A stretch of 64,000 nt of DNA from Dongia mobilis (GCF_004363235.1 NZ_SNYW01000006.1:620001-684000); one strand, 5' to 3'; shown: positions 52,471 through 62,603, counted from the stretch's first letter. Notes: generated by a model not told the origin, from the letters alone. Program-made: numbers and translations.

Positions 52471-53541
52471 GTGGCGGAAGATACCGACGACTCACAAAAA
52501 ACCGAGGACCCGACCAGCAAGCGCCTGGACGAAGCACGGACCGAGGGCAATGTCGCGCGCTCGCAGGAGGTCAACCATCTCCTGATGATCCTGGCCTTCA
52601 CGATCTCCATCATCATGTTCTCGGCAATGGTGGCTGGCGCCATCCGCGACGCCTCCATGCCGTTCCTGGCCTCGCCGGACCAGGTGCCGAGCGACCTCGG
52701 CCACCTGATCGACACAGCCTGGAAGCTGCTTGGCCTGATCATGCTGGCCGGCATCGGCCCGCTGGTGCTGGCCGTGCTGGCGGCCTTCGGCTCCAGCTAT
52801 CTGCAATTCGGCCTGCTCTGGTCGCCGGCTAATTTGATGCCAAAGCTCAGCAAGATCTCGCTCCTGGCCGGCTTCAAGCGCATGTTCTCGCTGCGTTCGG
52901 TGACCGAGTTGCTCAAGGGCGTGCTCAAGCTCAGCATCGTCGCCGCCATCATCGGCTATCTGGTCATGCCCTCCATCGGCGATCTGCATGCGCTGATTGG
53001 CATGGAAATCGTGCAGCTGCTGGCGGCGATGCGCGACAATGTCTATATCGTCCTGATCGGCGTCACCGCGGTCATGGCGGCGGTAGCCGGCGCCGATTTT
53101 CTCTATCAGCGCTACGAGTACATCAAGGGCCTGCGCATGTCGCGCCAGGAACTGAAGGACGAGTTCAAGCAGACCGAGGGCGATCCGCTGGTCAAGGGCA
53201 GGCTGCGCCAGTTGCGCATGGAGCGCGCGCGCCGGCGCATGATGGGCGAGGTGCCGAAGGCCGATGTGGTGGTGACCAACCCGACGCATTTCGCCGTGGC
53301 GCTGAAGTACAGCCAGCTGGAGATGGCCGCCCCGAAGGTCATCGCCAAGGGCGTTGACAAGATGGCACAGCGCATCCGCGAGGTGGCGAAGGAGGCGGAT
53401 GTGCCGGTGATCGAGAATCCGCCGCTGGCGCGCGGCCTCTACGCCGCGGTCGATATCGATGAGGAGATTCCGGCCGAATATTACAAGGCGGTCGCCGAGA
53501 TCATCTCCTATGTCTACAAGCTGAAAAAACGGCGATACTGA
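52471..53541 (+). CDS. flhB: Flagellar export switch protein FlhB
   Basis: FlhB is the export gate subunit that changes substrate specificity after autocleavage. The start is GTG at 52471 (AEDTDDSQKTEDPTSKRLDE). Four membrane segments lie in the first ~210 residues. The cleavage motif NPTH is at VVVTNPTHFAVALKY (about residue 270), and the C-domain ends VAEIISYVYKLKKRRY. 356 residues is normal. It differs from the free FlhB-C-like gene at 49416 by retaining NPTH. Confidence 0.98.
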   Translation: MAEDTDDSQKTEDPTSKRLDEARTEGNVARSQEVNHLLMILAFTISIIMFSAMVAGAIRDASMPFLASPDQVPSDLGHLIDTAWKLLGLIMLAGIGPLVLAVLAAFGSSYLQFGLLWSPANLMPKLSKISLLAGFKRMFSLRSVTELLKGVLKLSIVAAIIGYLVMPSIGDLHALIGMEIVQLLAAMRDNVYIVLIGVTAVMAAVAGADFLYQRYEYIKGLRMSRQELKDEFKQTEGDPLVKGRLRQLRMERARRRMMGEVPKADVVVTNPTHFAVALKYSQLEMAAPKVIAKGVDKMAQRIREVAKEADVPVIENPPLARGLYAAVDIDEEIPAEYYKAVAEIISYVYKLKKRRY

Positions 53542-53627
53542 TCGTCGGCATTGCTGCCGGCACCCTGTGGACGCCGCGGCGGGATCGGTTAAACTCGCGG
53601 ACCGATCATGACCAACCGGGGCGGTGC

Positions 53628-56108
53628 ATGGCATCCAGATCCAGCTTTTGTCGCAACCGCGTGCTGCTTGCGGGATCGATCGGCTGCTGCGTCGCGACCG
53701 TTCCGCTGACGGCCATCGGCCAGGACGGCCCGGGAGCCTTGGCGACCGAGACCGGGCCCGTCGTCCCGCTGGTCCTTTTCCTGGCCGTGATCGGGGCTGC
53801 ATTGCTGGCTGGGGGAGCTCTTGCTCTGGCCTGGTGGCGGGCTATGCGCCGGCGCGACCTGGTCCTTGCCAGCCTGAATGCGACCGGCCGGGCGCGGCAG
53901 CTGGTGGATGCGCGCGGGCGCGTACTGCTGGCCAATCTTGCCTTCGAGCGGCTGTTCGGCCGCCGCGACGAGCCCCTGCCGCGCCTGCTGGAAAGCCGCC
54001 TGGCGCCGGAATCCGACGCCGCCGAGATCCTGCGCCAGCTCAAGCGCAGCGTGGTCGAGGGGGGGCGCGGCCGCAGCGAGATCGAGATCGCCGGCAGCGA
54101 CGGCAACAGCGACTGGTACGACGTATCCGCCCGCGCGATCGCCGAATTTCCGGGCCACATCTTGTGGGGCGCCGAACTGGTCACCGCGCAGCGCCAGATC
54201 GAGGAATTCATCCGCTCCGACCACGAGAAATTCGCCGATCTCATCGAACATGCGCCGATCGGCTTCTATTCCGTGGACGAGGCCGGCCGCTTCCTGTTCG
54301 TCAATTCGACCCTGGCCAGCTGGCTGGGTTTCCTGCCGAGTGACGACGGCGGCTATCGCCAGTGCCTGCACGATCTGGTCGCGGAACCGCTGCCGCCGGG
54401 GCATCCGCCCCATAGCCCGTTTCGCGACCCCAAGGCCAGTAGCGGCGAGGTGGTTCTGTGCGGACCCAACGGGCGCAGCTTCCAGGCCTTCGTCCGTCAC
54501 GACGTCGCCACCATGCAATCCGCGCCGAGCGGGCAGCCGCGCCTGCGCACACGCTCGGTGGTGCACGATCTCTCCCGCGAACGCGAGCTGGAAAGTGCGG
54601 TCCAGGTCTCCGAACAGTATTTCCAGCGCTTTTTCGAAGAGGCGCCGGCCAGCATCGTGATGCTGGATTCGGCCGGCCGGATCGAACAGGCAAACCCGGC
54701 CTTCCAGCAGCTGATCATCGGCGCCGAGTGGGCGCAGGCACGTTTCGTCGATCTGGTGCAGCCGGAGGAACGCGCGCTCGCGGAGGCGCATCTGACCCAG
54801 GTTATGGAGAAGGGGCGCGCTGGGCAGCCACTCACCGTGCGCCTGGTCGGCGATACGCCACGATCGGTAACGATTTATGCCTCACGCCGCGAGGACAAGG
54901 GGCGCGCCATCGGCCAGATTCTGCACCTGATCGATGCCACCGAGCAGAAGCGGCTCGAGGCGCAATTCGCCCAGTCACAGAAGATGCAGGCCGTCGGACT
55001 TTTGGCCGGCGGCATTGCGCATGATTTCAACAACCTGCTGACCGCGATGATCGGGTTCTGCGACCTGCTGCTGCTGCGGCACAAGGCCGGCGACCAGTCC
55101 TTCGCCGACATCATGCAGATCAAGCAGAATGCCAACCGTGCGGCCAACCTGGTGCGACAGCTGCTGGCCTTCTCGCGGCAACAGACCCTGCAGCCGCGCG
55201 TGCTTGATGTCACCGACGTTCTGGCCGAGCTGTCGCATCTCATCCGGCGATTGATCGGCGAGAATATCGAGCTTGCCATGGAGCATGGCCGCGACCTAGC
55301 TTCGGTGCGTGCCGATGCCGGCCAGTTGGAACAGGTCATCATCAATCTCGCGGTCAATGCGCGCGATGCCATGCCGGATGGCGGCCGTCTGCTGATCAGG
55401 ACCCGCAACACGACGACGACCGAGCCGATCAGCCGCGGCGTTGAGGTAATGCCGCCCGGCACCTACGTGCTGATCGAGATGGCTGATACCGGTTCCGGTA
55501 TCCCGCCAGAGATACTCGACCGCATTTTCGAACCGTTCTTCTCCACCAAGGCGGTGGGCTCCGGCACCGGCCTCGGCCTGTCCACGGTCTATGGCATCGT
55601 GCGGCAGACCGGTGGCTTCGTCTTCGTCGACAGCCAGCTGGGCCGCGGCACCACCTTCCGCATCTATCTGCCGCAGCACGCCGCGAACGGCGCCGCGACG
55701 ACGCGGCTCGACCATGCCGAGGACCAGCCCCGCGACCTCACCGGCATTGGCACCGTGCTGCTGGTGGAGGACGAGGATGCCGTGCGCCTGTTCTCGGCCC
55801 GCGCGCTGCGGAACAAGGGCTACAAGGTGCTGGAAGCGCGCAGCGGCGAGGCGGCGCTGGAGATCATGAACGAGCAGGTCGACGGTATCGATCTTATCAT
55901 CAGCGATGTGGTCATGCCCAACATGGACGGGCCGACGCTGATCAAGCTGGTGCGCCAGAGACGGCCGGATCTCAAGGTGATCTTCATCTCTGGCTATGCC
56001 GAGGACGACTTCCGGCGCAAGATCGACGCCGGCGAGGAGGCCCATTTCCTGATGAAGCCGTTCACGCTGAAGCAACTCGCCGCCAAGGTGAAGGACGTGC
56101 TTGAGTGA
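53628..56108 (+). CDS. cckA: Hybrid sensor histidine kinase CckA
   Basis: CckA phosphorylates ChpT and so controls CtrA. The 826-residue product has two N-terminal hydrophobic stretches (about 12-30 and 44-70). PAS-like parts follow (about 90-190, 205-310, 330-435). The kinase core has the H-box [17 protein letters not shown] (His about 465), N-box [13 protein letters not shown], and G-boxes [20 protein letters not shown] and [14 protein letters not shown] receiver domain ends the protein ([10 protein letters not shown]; phosphoryl Asp about 760 in [14 protein letters not shown]). It follows flhB by 86 bp, placing a CtrA-pathway kinase next to CtrA-type promoters. Confidence 0.93.
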   Translation: MASRSSFCRNRVLLAGSIGCCVATVPLTAIGQDGPGALATETGPVVPLVLFLAVIGAALLAGGALALAWWRAMRRRDLVLASLNATGRARQLVDARGRVLLANLAFERLFGRRDEPLPRLLESRLAPESDAAEILRQLKRSVVEGGRGRSEIEIAGSDGNSDWYDVSARAIAEFPGHILWGAELVTAQRQIEEFIRSDHEKFADLIEHAPIGFYSVDEAGRFLFVNSTLASWLGFLPSDDGGYRQCLHDLVAEPLPPGHPPHSPFRDPKASSGEVVLCGPNGRSFQAFVRHDVATMQSAPSGQPRLRTRSVVHDLSRERELESAVQVSEQYFQRFFEEAPASIVMLDSAGRIEQANPAFQQLIIGAEWAQARFVDLVQPEERALAEAHLTQVMEKGRAGQPLTVRLVGDTPRSVTIYASRREDKGRAIGQILHLIDATEQKRLEAQFAQSQKMQAVGLLAGGIAHDFNNLLTAMIGFCDLLLLRHKAGDQSFADIMQIKQNANRAANLVRQLLAFSRQQTLQPRVLDVTDVLAELSHLIRRLIGENIELAMEHGRDLASVRADAGQLEQVIINLAVNARDAMPDGGRLLIRTRNTTTTEPISRGVEVMPPGTYVLIEMADTGSGIPPEILDRIFEPFFSTKAVGSGTGLGLSTVYGIVRQTGGFVFVDSQLGRGTTFRIYLPQHAANGAATTRLDHAEDQPRDLTGIGTVLLVEDEDAVRLFSARALRNKGYKVLEARSGEAALEIMNEQVDGIDLIISDVVMPNMDGPTLIKLVRQRRPDLKVIFISGYAEDDFRRKIDAGEEAHFLMKPFTLKQLAAKVKDVLE

Positions 56109-56141
56109 TCCTGGCCGGCGATGATCCATCCCCCAAAAGAC

Positions 56142-56169
56142 AACGCCGCGCCCGGTGGGGCGCGGCGTT
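56142..56169. terminator. Terminator between cckA and hup
   Basis: A 12-bp GC stem (AACGCCGCGCCC / GGGCGCGGCGTT) with a GGTG loop. On the minus strand a short U-rich run (TCTTTT) follows, so it serves hup best and may also end cckA. Confidence 0.75.
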
Positions 56170-56199
56170 ATCGAAAGACCTGATCGGCCGGGGGAACTG

Positions 56200-56493
56200 T
56201 TAGATCGAGTCCTTCAGTTCCTTGGCGGCGCGGAAGGCGATCTTCTTCGAGGCCTTGATCTTGATGGCTTCGCCGGTCGCCGGATTGCGGCCCATGCGCG
56301 CCGGACGCTTGCGCACCTGGAAGATGCCGAGGCCGGGAATGCGAATCTTGTCGCCCTTCTTCAGGTGCTTGCCGACGGCGGCGATCAGGTCGCCCAGCAG
56401 CTCGTTGGCCGCCTTCTTCGACAATTCATGCTTTTCGGCGAGATCGTTGCCGAGCTGTTTCAGGGTGACGGTCTTTTGCGGTGCAGTAGCCAT
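56200..56493 (-). CDS. hup: HU-family DNA-binding protein
   Basis: 97 residues from the ATG at 56493. The HU fold is evident: VTLKQLGNDLAEKHELSKKA, ANELLGDLIAAVGKHLKKGD, RIPGLGIFQVRKRPARMGRN and PATGEAIKIKASKKIAFRAA. It ends ELKDSI. An upstream in-frame extension to 56577 is not supported. A nucleoid protein, convergent with cckA. Confidence 0.95.
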   Translation of the reverse strand: MATAPQKTVTLKQLGNDLAEKHELSKKAANELLGDLIAAVGKHLKKGDKIRIPGLGIFQVRKRPARMGRNPATGEAIKIKASKKIAFRAAKELKDSI

Positions 56494-56766
56494 GATAAGC
56501 CCCTCTGTCTCCAATGATGCCCAAACGGGTGGTCCCGAGGATCGAGCATAAACGCCGTCAGAATGAGTCGCAAACAAAGAAAGCGCTGCCTACGCGACAG
56601 AAATGCGCTTGACGCGGGGCTTTCTGATGGGGCGAGGGGTGGGCGGGAATCGGCCGTGGCGTGGGCGCTGCGGGCGAATCGATGTCTGGCACGGCCATCC
56701 GAAATCCGCCTTTGCACTTTGCTCGCGGTTTGATAAAAGGGCCCGAAATGCTTGATTTTGCGGGAT

Positions 56767-56843
56767 CGGGGTGTAGCTCAGCCTGGTAGAGTACCTGCTT
56801 TGGGAGCAGGGTGTCGCTGGTTCGAATCCAGTCACCCCGACCA
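56767..56843 (+). tRNA. tRNA-Pro (anticodon UGG)
   Basis: A 77-nt cloverleaf: acceptor CGGGGTG pairs with CACCCCG, D-loop GCTCAGCCTGGTAGAGT, anticodon stem CCTGC/GCAGG around TTTGGGA (anticodon TGG), T-loop GGTTCGAATCC, encoded CCA end. Confidence 0.97.
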
Positions 56844-57074
56844 TTCCGGGTCAAGCATGCGGCGTTGGCCGTTGGCCACGGAGCAAAGGGAACGGTCAGG
56901 TTTTCCGGCATTTGATGGCTGGCATTCCGACGCTCCGCGATGCAACAAATCTGTGACGGGCGGGGCCCGGTGCGACTGCGTAGGATCAGGGGCGACCGCT
57001 TCGGATCAGTTGCGACCGGGCCGGATGGCCAGACAGCGCGGTCGGCGGGGCAAGGACAAGGAACGAGGTGGATC

Positions 57075-57383
57075 ATGGTGGCGCGCATCTTTCGGCCGGC
57101 GAAATCGGCCATGCAATCGGGCCGCGGCGGACGCGGCGCCGACTGGGTGCTGGAATTTGCCCCGCAATCCCGGCGCGAGGCCGATCCGCTGATGGGCTGG
57201 ACGTCGAGCAATGACACGCGCCGCCAGGTGCGGCTGACCTTTGCCAGCAAGGACGAGGCGGTGGCCTATGCGACGCGCGAGGGCATCGCCTTCGAGATAC
57301 AGGAGCCCAAGGAGCGCGGCGTGGCGCCGAAAGCCTATGCCGACAATTTCCGCTTCGACCGCATCGGCCGCTGGACCCATTGA
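57075..57383 (+). CDS. NDUFS4-like NADH dehydrogenase accessory subunit
   Basis: 102 residues from the ATG at 57075 (GAGGTGG upstream). The family core is MVARIFRPAKSAMQSGRGG, then DPLMGWTSSNDTRRQVRLTF and ASKDEAVAYATREGIAFEIQ. This is the ETC complex I NDUFS4 (18 kDa) domain, found in mitochondria and alphaproteobacteria as an accessory subunit of complex I. It lies alone between two tRNA genes, as is common in this class. Confidence 0.93.
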   Translation: MVARIFRPAKSAMQSGRGGRGADWVLEFAPQSRREADPLMGWTSSNDTRRQVRLTFASKDEAVAYATREGIAFEIQEPKERGVAPKAYADNFRFDRIGRWTH

Positions 57384-57441
57384 AACCGTCGCGCCGACAG
57401 CGGATGGCCCCAGTGGCCGATCCTTTGGCCGATCAAGCGCC

Positions 57442-57518
57442 GACCCCGTAGCTCAGCTGGATAGAGCAATTGCCTTCTAAGCAATAGGTCGCAGGTTCGA
57501 ATCCTGCCGGGGTCGCCA
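57442..57518 (+). tRNA. tRNA-Arg (anticodon UCU)
   Basis: A 77-nt cloverleaf: acceptor GACCCCG pairs with CGGGGTC, anticodon stem ATTGC/GCAAT around CTTCTAA (anticodon TCT), T-loop GGTTCGAATCC, encoded CCA. Confidence 0.97.
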
Positions 57519-57651
57519 ATGCCCGCAAGATCGGAGGTTCCGGTACTTGCCGGGCAGGTGGGCAATACTCGGGGCAACCCGGGTTCGGATCCACCTGATG
57601 AGAAACCCGGCCAGGCCCTCCGGCAGGTGCGATCCCGGGCTCCCCGCTCGC

Positions 57652-58632
57652 CTAATGCGTCGTTCCGGCGCGGCTCTTCCAGAGTGAAAACACGACACCG
57701 CCGGCGATCAGGGCGAGCGTGATGCTGAGCGAGATCCCCGGATCGAGTTTGCCGACGATCTGGTTCCAGAAGATCTTGATGCCGATGAAGATCAGCACGA
57801 TGGCAAGCGCGTATTTCAGATATTCAAAGCGGTGCACCATGGCAGCGAGTGCGAAGTAGAGCGCGCGCAGGCCCAGGATCGCCATGATGTTGGCGGTAAA
57901 GACGATGTAGGTGTCGGTCGTGATGGCGAAGATCGCCGGCACGGAATCAACCGCGAAGATGAGGTCGGCAACGTTGATGACCACCAGCGCGAGGAAGAGC
58001 GGCGTCGCGCAGCGGACCAGTTTGCCGGTCTGCGGATCCGGCTTGCGGACGAAGAAATGCGATCCATGCAGCTCGCTGGAGATCGGCATGCGCTTGGAGA
58101 GAAAGCGCACGATGGGGTTCTTCGAGACGTCCATGTCCCCTTCGCCGACGACGAGGATCTTGATTCCCGTGGCGATCAGGAAGACCCCGAAAATATAGAG
58201 GATCCACTCATATTGCTGAACGAGGGCGGCGCCCAGCCCGATCATGATGCCGCGCAGCACCAATACGGCGATGATCCCCCAGAGCAGCGCGCGATATTGA
58301 TACCGGGCAGGAATGGCAAAATAGCTGAAGATCAGCGAAATGACGAAGACATTGTCGATCGACAGGGCTTTCTCGAGGGCATAGCCGGTAAAGTACTCCA
58401 TGCCTGACTTGGGCCCCATCGACCACCATAGCCACCCACCGAAAACGAGCGCGATCGCGATATAGAAGGCCGAAAGGATCAGGCTCTCGACAACGCCGAG
58501 TTCCTTGTCCTGGCGGTGCAGAACGCCAAGATCGAAGGCGAGCAGGGCACCGACAATGGCCAGGAAGGTGAGCCAGAGCCAGACCGACTTTCCGAGGAAG
58601 CTGCTGGTCAGGAATTCAACGAGTAGTTCCAT
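57652..58632 (-). CDS. terC: TerC-family integral membrane protein
   Basis: 326 residues with about eight to nine membrane helices. Family features are GYALEKALSIDNVFVISLIF, VVINVADLIFAVDSVPAIFA and NIMAILGLRALYFALAAMVH; the acidic residues in SIDNVF and FAVDSVPA are typical of TerC/Alx proteins, linked to metal-ion (notably Mn) export. Minus strand, 64 bp downstream of the universal stress gene. Confidence 0.93.
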   Translation of the reverse strand: MELLVEFLTSSFLGKSVWLWLTFLAIVGALLAFDLGVLHRQDKELGVVESLILSAFYIAIALVFGGWLWWSMGPKSGMEYFTGYALEKALSIDNVFVISLIFSYFAIPARYQYRALLWGIIAVLVLRGIMIGLGAALVQQYEWILYIFGVFLIATGIKILVVGEGDMDVSKNPIVRFLSKRMPISSELHGSHFFVRKPDPQTGKLVRCATPLFLALVVINVADLIFAVDSVPAIFAITTDTYIVFTANIMAILGLRALYFALAAMVHRFEYLKYALAIVLIFIGIKIFWNQIVGKLDPGISLSITLALIAGGVVFSLWKSRAGTTH

Positions 58633-58696
58633 GGAAAAATCCTTGCTTTCCTATGCCCGTCAACGCGCGATGGCGCATGGCGGTGTCCGCTGCTGC

Positions 58697-59536
58697 TCAG
58701 TGCGACAGGAGTACCGGCAGTTTCGGGTGGGAGATGACCGATTTCGTCGCCCCGCCCAGGATGAAATTGCGCAGGCGCGAGTGGCCGTAGGCGCCCATCA
58801 CGAGCAGGTCGATGCGATGCCGGGCTACATATTCATCGAACACCTGCCCGATGCTCCGCCCACCGGCCTGCTCCTCGTCCAGGATGATTTCGATACCGTG
58901 ACGGGCGAAATGCTGGCTGAGTTCGACGCCCGAGCGCTTGGTCTCAATCGTCTTCTCCTGCGTGACCGTCATCACGCGTATGGATTTGGCGCGCTGCAGG
59001 ATCGGCATGGCATCCGCGATTGCCCGGGCCGCAGGCCGGCTAAAATCCCATGCCACGCCGATGACGTCGGCAGAAAGGGCGCCGTGGGATTCCGGAAGGA
59101 TGATCGTCGGCCTGCCGGAACCGAAGACGACGTTCTCGGCGATGTATTGCTGGAGCCCCAACTCGGCGCCGATCGGGATCAGCGTGATATCGTGCAGCCT
59201 GGCGTGCTCGGTGACGATGCCGGCGACTTCGGACGTCGTGCATGTTTCGACGATATGCTCGTGCGGAAGGCCGCGCTTCGTCGCCGCGGCCTCAAATGCG
59301 GCAATGAGTTTTTCCGTATTCGCCACGCTCTTCTGCCGCTCGGCCGCGACCATCCCGGACAGGTTCAGCAGAGAGCTGGCCAGAGGATTGCCGGCACTTG
59401 GAATTTCGATCTTGAAGGCCAGTGCCGTGAGGTGAGCCCCGCATGTCGCGGCGAAATCGACCGCCTGCTCGATGACGGCATCAGGGGTTGCGGTCGGATA
59501 GCTGTTGAGCTGGAGCAGGACATCCTTGATGGCCAT
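58697..59536 (-). CDS. Universal stress protein (tandem UspA domains)
   Basis: 279 residues from the ATG at 59536 (GGAGAA upstream). The first UspA-like half is MAIKDVLLQLNSYPTATPDA onward. The second has VIGVAWDFSRPAARAIADAM and the nucleotide-loop-like end LLVMGAYGHSRLRNFILGGA then TKSVISHPKLPVLLSH. Two-domain Usp proteins of this type respond to stress or redox state. Divergent from the NhaR-like regulator. Confidence 0.9.
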   Translation of the reverse strand: MAIKDVLLQLNSYPTATPDAVIEQAVDFAATCGAHLTALAFKIEIPSAGNPLASSLLNLSGMVAAERQKSVANTEKLIAAFEAAATKRGLPHEHIVETCTTSEVAGIVTEHARLHDITLIPIGAELGLQQYIAENVVFGSGRPTIILPESHGALSADVIGVAWDFSRPAARAIADAMPILQRAKSIRVMTVTQEKTIETKRSGVELSQHFARHGIEIILDEEQAGGRSIGQVFDEYVARHRIDLLVMGAYGHSRLRNFILGGATKSVISHPKLPVLLSH

Positions 59537-59854
59537 TCTATGTTCTCCTTGATTGACCCGGCGCCGCACGAGCCAGCGCCGCTGCCGAGACACTGACGTA
59601 GTTCATTCTGTCTGCCAGGAATACCTGCTGCAATTGGGCCATGCGGCCGAGAAAGGCACCCGGATGCCGCTGCCCATGGGTGTGTCCGGGCCAACCGCAT
59701 GGGGCGGGTTGCCGGGGCAAGACCTATCTCTGCTTTGATGGCAGTCCCGCCGCGCGCCAAGCCGACGCGGTATGTAGGCTTGATCGAAACCCAGAAAAAG
59801 CAGATAATTTGCAGCAGAAAGTTCGGAAAAAACTGCGATTCACACTGGTTGGAC
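59537..59854. other. Divergent promoter region, usp / NhaR-like regulator
   Basis: 318 bp with no convincing gene. It should contain promoters for both divergent genes and probably the regulator's own operator, but no clear inverted repeat or -35/-10 was picked out by eye. Confidence 0.45.
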
Positions 59855-60772
59855 GTGCTCAACTACCGGCAGCTTCATTACTTCTGGAAGGTGGCAAGGG
59901 CTGGCAGCATTGCCCGCGCCGCCGAACAGCTGAACCTTGCCCCCCAGACCATCAGCGCGCAGATCGACACGCTGGAGGAAGGGCTGGGAACGGAATTGTT
60001 CCGGCGTGTTGGGCGCCGGCTGGAATTGACGGCGGCGGGTCAACTGACGCTTTCCTATGCCGACGAGATATTCCAGATCGGCAGGGAACTCGAGGAGACC
60101 GTGCGCAACCGCCCGGGCCGGGGCGATATGCTCTTCCGGGTAGGGATCGCGGATGTCGTGCCAAAGTCGATCGCCTATCGGCTGCTGGCGCCGGCTCTGG
60201 GCAGTGCCGGGCGGGTGCGCCTGATCTGCCGCGAAGACAAGCTGGATCGGTTGTTTGGCGAACTGGCAATTCACAAACTCGATCTCGTGATCGCCGACCG
60301 GCCGCTGCCGTCCGGCCTGGGTGTCAAGGGGTACAGCCACGTTCTGGGAAGCACGCCGATGGCTTTTTTTGCGGTCCGCAGCCTCGCCGCGCGCTATCGC
60401 GGGGAGTTTCCGCAATCCCTTCGTGGTGCTCCCATGTTGATCCCGGGTGACGGCGCGGCGGTGCGCGGCGCGCTCATCCGCTGGTTCAGCGAGTATGCGG
60501 TGGATCCGCATATCGTCGGCGAGTTCGACGACACGGCGCTGATGAATGCCTTCGGCAAGGCCGGCGCCGGCCTGTTTCCGGCACCGACGATCCTGGCGGA
60601 GGAAATGGACCGCCAATATAACGGCGAGCTTGTCGGCCAGGCCGAGGGTGTCAGCGCGAAGTACTTCGCCATCTCGGTCGAGCGCAGGCTGACCCACCCT
60701 GCCGTCGTCGCGATCACCGCGGCGGCAAAGACGGACCTCTTCGTCGAGGCCAAGCCGGCCAACTCATCTTGA
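59855..60772 (+). CDS. LysR-family regulator, NhaR-like
   Basis: The start is probably GTG at 59855 (VLNYRQLHYFWKVARAGSIA), matching the LNYxxLHYFW start of NhaR; longer frames to 59699 look spurious. It gives 305 residues. The HTH is SIARAAEQLNLAPQTISAQI then LEEGLGTELFRRVGRRLELT. A LysR ligand domain follows (LDLVIADRPLPSGLGVKGYS; NAFGKAGAGLFPAPTILAEE). Adjacent divergent usp and terC are candidate targets, not proven. Confidence 0.85.
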   Translation: MLNYRQLHYFWKVARAGSIARAAEQLNLAPQTISAQIDTLEEGLGTELFRRVGRRLELTAAGQLTLSYADEIFQIGRELEETVRNRPGRGDMLFRVGIADVVPKSIAYRLLAPALGSAGRVRLICREDKLDRLFGELAIHKLDLVIADRPLPSGLGVKGYSHVLGSTPMAFFAVRSLAARYRGEFPQSLRGAPMLIPGDGAAVRGALIRWFSEYAVDPHIVGEFDDTALMNAFGKAGAGLFPAPTILAEEMDRQYNGELVGQAEGVSAKYFAISVERRLTHPAVVAITAAAKTDLFVEAKPANSS

Positions 60773-60868
60773 GTGTGTGAGGCAGCCTGCGCGGTTGCCG
60801 ATGGCACCGGGCGACAAGGGACGCCGGTGGCATGGCGCCGGTGCCCCTTTGCCGAGGTCGCCGATCGG

Positions 60869-61303
60869 TCAGGCCCGGGCCGCCTGCGACGCTGCCTTGA
60901 CCTTGCCCGACACGTTGTCGAGCGCATAGGCGCCGCTGCCAAGGAGCGCAGCCGCCAGCGACACGACAATCAGGAAAATCGGATATTCCCAGCCGCCATT
61001 GGCTGCGCTGAAAACCCAGCCATTGCCGATATGGACCCAAGTAGCGCCGAGAAGGACCGGCAGCAAAGCGAGGGCAACGAGCCGGGTGCGGAAACCGAGG
61101 ATGAGGGCGATACCGCCCAGCGTCTCGGCGGCGAAGGTGAGATAGGCGAGAAAGGCCGGAAGCCCGATCGATTCGAAGAACTGGGCGGTGCCGGCCAGGG
61201 TGAAGGTCAGGTATTTCAGGATGAAGCCGTGGGCAAGAAACATGATGCCGAGGGAGACCCGCAGCAGCAGGGCGGCGAGGTCGGCTTTGCTGATAGCATT
61301 CAT
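60869..61303 (-). CDS. DoxX-family membrane protein
   Basis: 144 residues from the ATG at 61303 (AAAGGA upstream). Four membrane helices with family features: ALLLRVSLGIMFLAHGFILK, FFESIGLPAFLAYLTFAAET, LILGFRTRLVALALLPVLLG and FLIVVSLAAALLGSGAYALD. Usually of unclear enzymatic role in bacteria, associated with redox stress. Divergent from the LysR gene at 61458, its likely regulator. Confidence 0.9.
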   Translation of the reverse strand: MNAISKADLAALLLRVSLGIMFLAHGFILKYLTFTLAGTAQFFESIGLPAFLAYLTFAAETLGGIALILGFRTRLVALALLPVLLGATWVHIGNGWVFSAANGGWEYPIFLIVVSLAAALLGSGAYALDNVSGKVKAASQAARA

Positions 61304-61457
61304 GGGTTGTGGTCCTTTCCAGGTCGTTGGCTGCAACGGATGGGGCCGTCGGAAGTGAAACCCGTGCAGTAAGTCACCGCAGCAATATCGTGCGTTGTGT
61401 TTTCGCGATGAACTGGCCATAAATGGGCATCTGTCATTGCAATAGCGCACAGGTCGA

Positions 61458-62351
61458 ATGGCCAACGCACTGGAATGGAACGATTACCGGGTCGTGCTGG
61501 CAATTCAGCGGACCGGTGGCCTGGCGCCCGCGGCACGCTTGCTGGGCGTCAACCATGCGACGGTCTTCCGCCAGGTGAATGCGATGGAGGCGCGGCTGGG
61601 TGCGCGGCTTTTCGACCGGCACCGCAGCGGCTATGGCCTCACCGCCGTGGGCGAGGTGGCACTGGCCGCGGCCGAGGTGATGGAGACCCAGGTCCTGGCC
61701 GCCGAGCGCCGCATGGCTGGCGGCGATCTCAGCCTAAACGGCACCATCCGCGTCACCGCGCCCGACGACATGGTTGAGCATCTGCTGCTGCCCATCTTTG
61801 CCGATTTCCAGGGGCGCTACCCGCAGATCGAGTTGGAGATCATTGTCGACAATCGCTTTCTCAACCTCTCCCGGCGCGAAGCGGACATCGCGATCCGGCC
61901 TACCGCCGCGGCGCCCGAAGCGATGGTCGGCGTCAATGTGGGGCCGCTGGCCATGGCGATCTATGGCGCGGCTGCGCTGGCGGACCGCGCCGCAGCCGGT
62001 GCGCGCGTGACGGATCTGCCCTGGGTCGGATGGGAGGATGGCGCCGATTCAATTGCTTTCGGCGGCTACTTCCGGCGTCTCGATCCGCGTCCTGCGTTTC
62101 TCTACCGCGCCAATTCGCTGCTGGCCCAGATTTCCGCCGTGGAACGTGGCCTCGGCGTCGCCTTGTTGCCGTGCTTTGCCGGCGATTCGATCGCTGGGCT
62201 GGTGCGGATCGGTCCGCCCGACAGCAGCACGGGATCCTTCCTGTGGCTGCTGACGCATCCGGATCTGCGCCGCGCGGCACGCATCCGCGCCTTTATCGAC
62301 TTCGTTGCGGCGGCGTTGCGCCGCAAGCGTCGCCTGCTGGCGGGTAGTTGA
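61458..62351 (+). CDS. LysR-family transcriptional regulator
   Basis: 297 residues. N-terminal HTH LEWNDYRVVLAIQRTGGLAP then ARLLGVNHATVFRQVNAMEA and RLFDRHRSGYGLTAVGE; ligand domain with LSLNGTIRVTAPDDMVEHLL, RREADIAIRPTAAAP and AVERGLGVALLPCFAGD. Divergent from doxX across 154 bp, the typical arrangement of a LysR regulator and its target. Confidence 0.9.
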   Translation: MANALEWNDYRVVLAIQRTGGLAPAARLLGVNHATVFRQVNAMEARLGARLFDRHRSGYGLTAVGEVALAAAEVMETQVLAAERRMAGGDLSLNGTIRVTAPDDMVEHLLLPIFADFQGRYPQIELEIIVDNRFLNLSRREADIAIRPTAAAPEAMVGVNVGPLAMAIYGAAALADRAAAGARVTDLPWVGWEDGADSIAFGGYFRRLDPRPAFLYRANSLLAQISAVERGLGVALLPCFAGDSIAGLVRIGPPDSSTGSFLWLLTHPDLRRAARIRAFIDFVAAALRRKRRLLAGS

Positions 62352-62363
62352 CGGGGGAGCCAG

Positions 62364-62603
62364 CTATCTGATGCCGCAGGTTCCGATCGCCTGTACCGGG
62401 CAATCGGGAAATTCCGGCAGATCGATCGGCGCGCTTTCATAGATCGCGAAAATGGCGAACCCGGCGAGGAACAGGCCGAACAAGGCAGCGCCGCCGCGCT
62501 CGTGCCGCACATTCTCCTCCCGGGGCTCCGGGCGCAGGAGATCGTCCCGTCTTCCTTCCTGCGGGCGGGCATCGCGGGTCAGCACATCCAATCTTGCGGC
62601 CAT
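62364..62603 (-). CDS. Small membrane protein of unknown function
   Basis: 79 residues from the ATG at 62603. A charged N-terminal half (LTRDARPQEGRRDDLLRPEP) leads to one membrane helix (GAALFGLFLAGFAIFAIYES) and a short end containing two cysteines (FPDCPVQAIGTCGIR). Not recognised. It is convergent with the LysR gene, 12 bp away. Coding status is supported by the membrane segment and codon pattern only. Confidence 0.5.
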   Translation of the reverse strand: MAARLDVLTRDARPQEGRRDDLLRPEPREENVRHERGGAALFGLFLAGFAIFAIYESAPIDLPEFPDCPVQAIGTCGIR

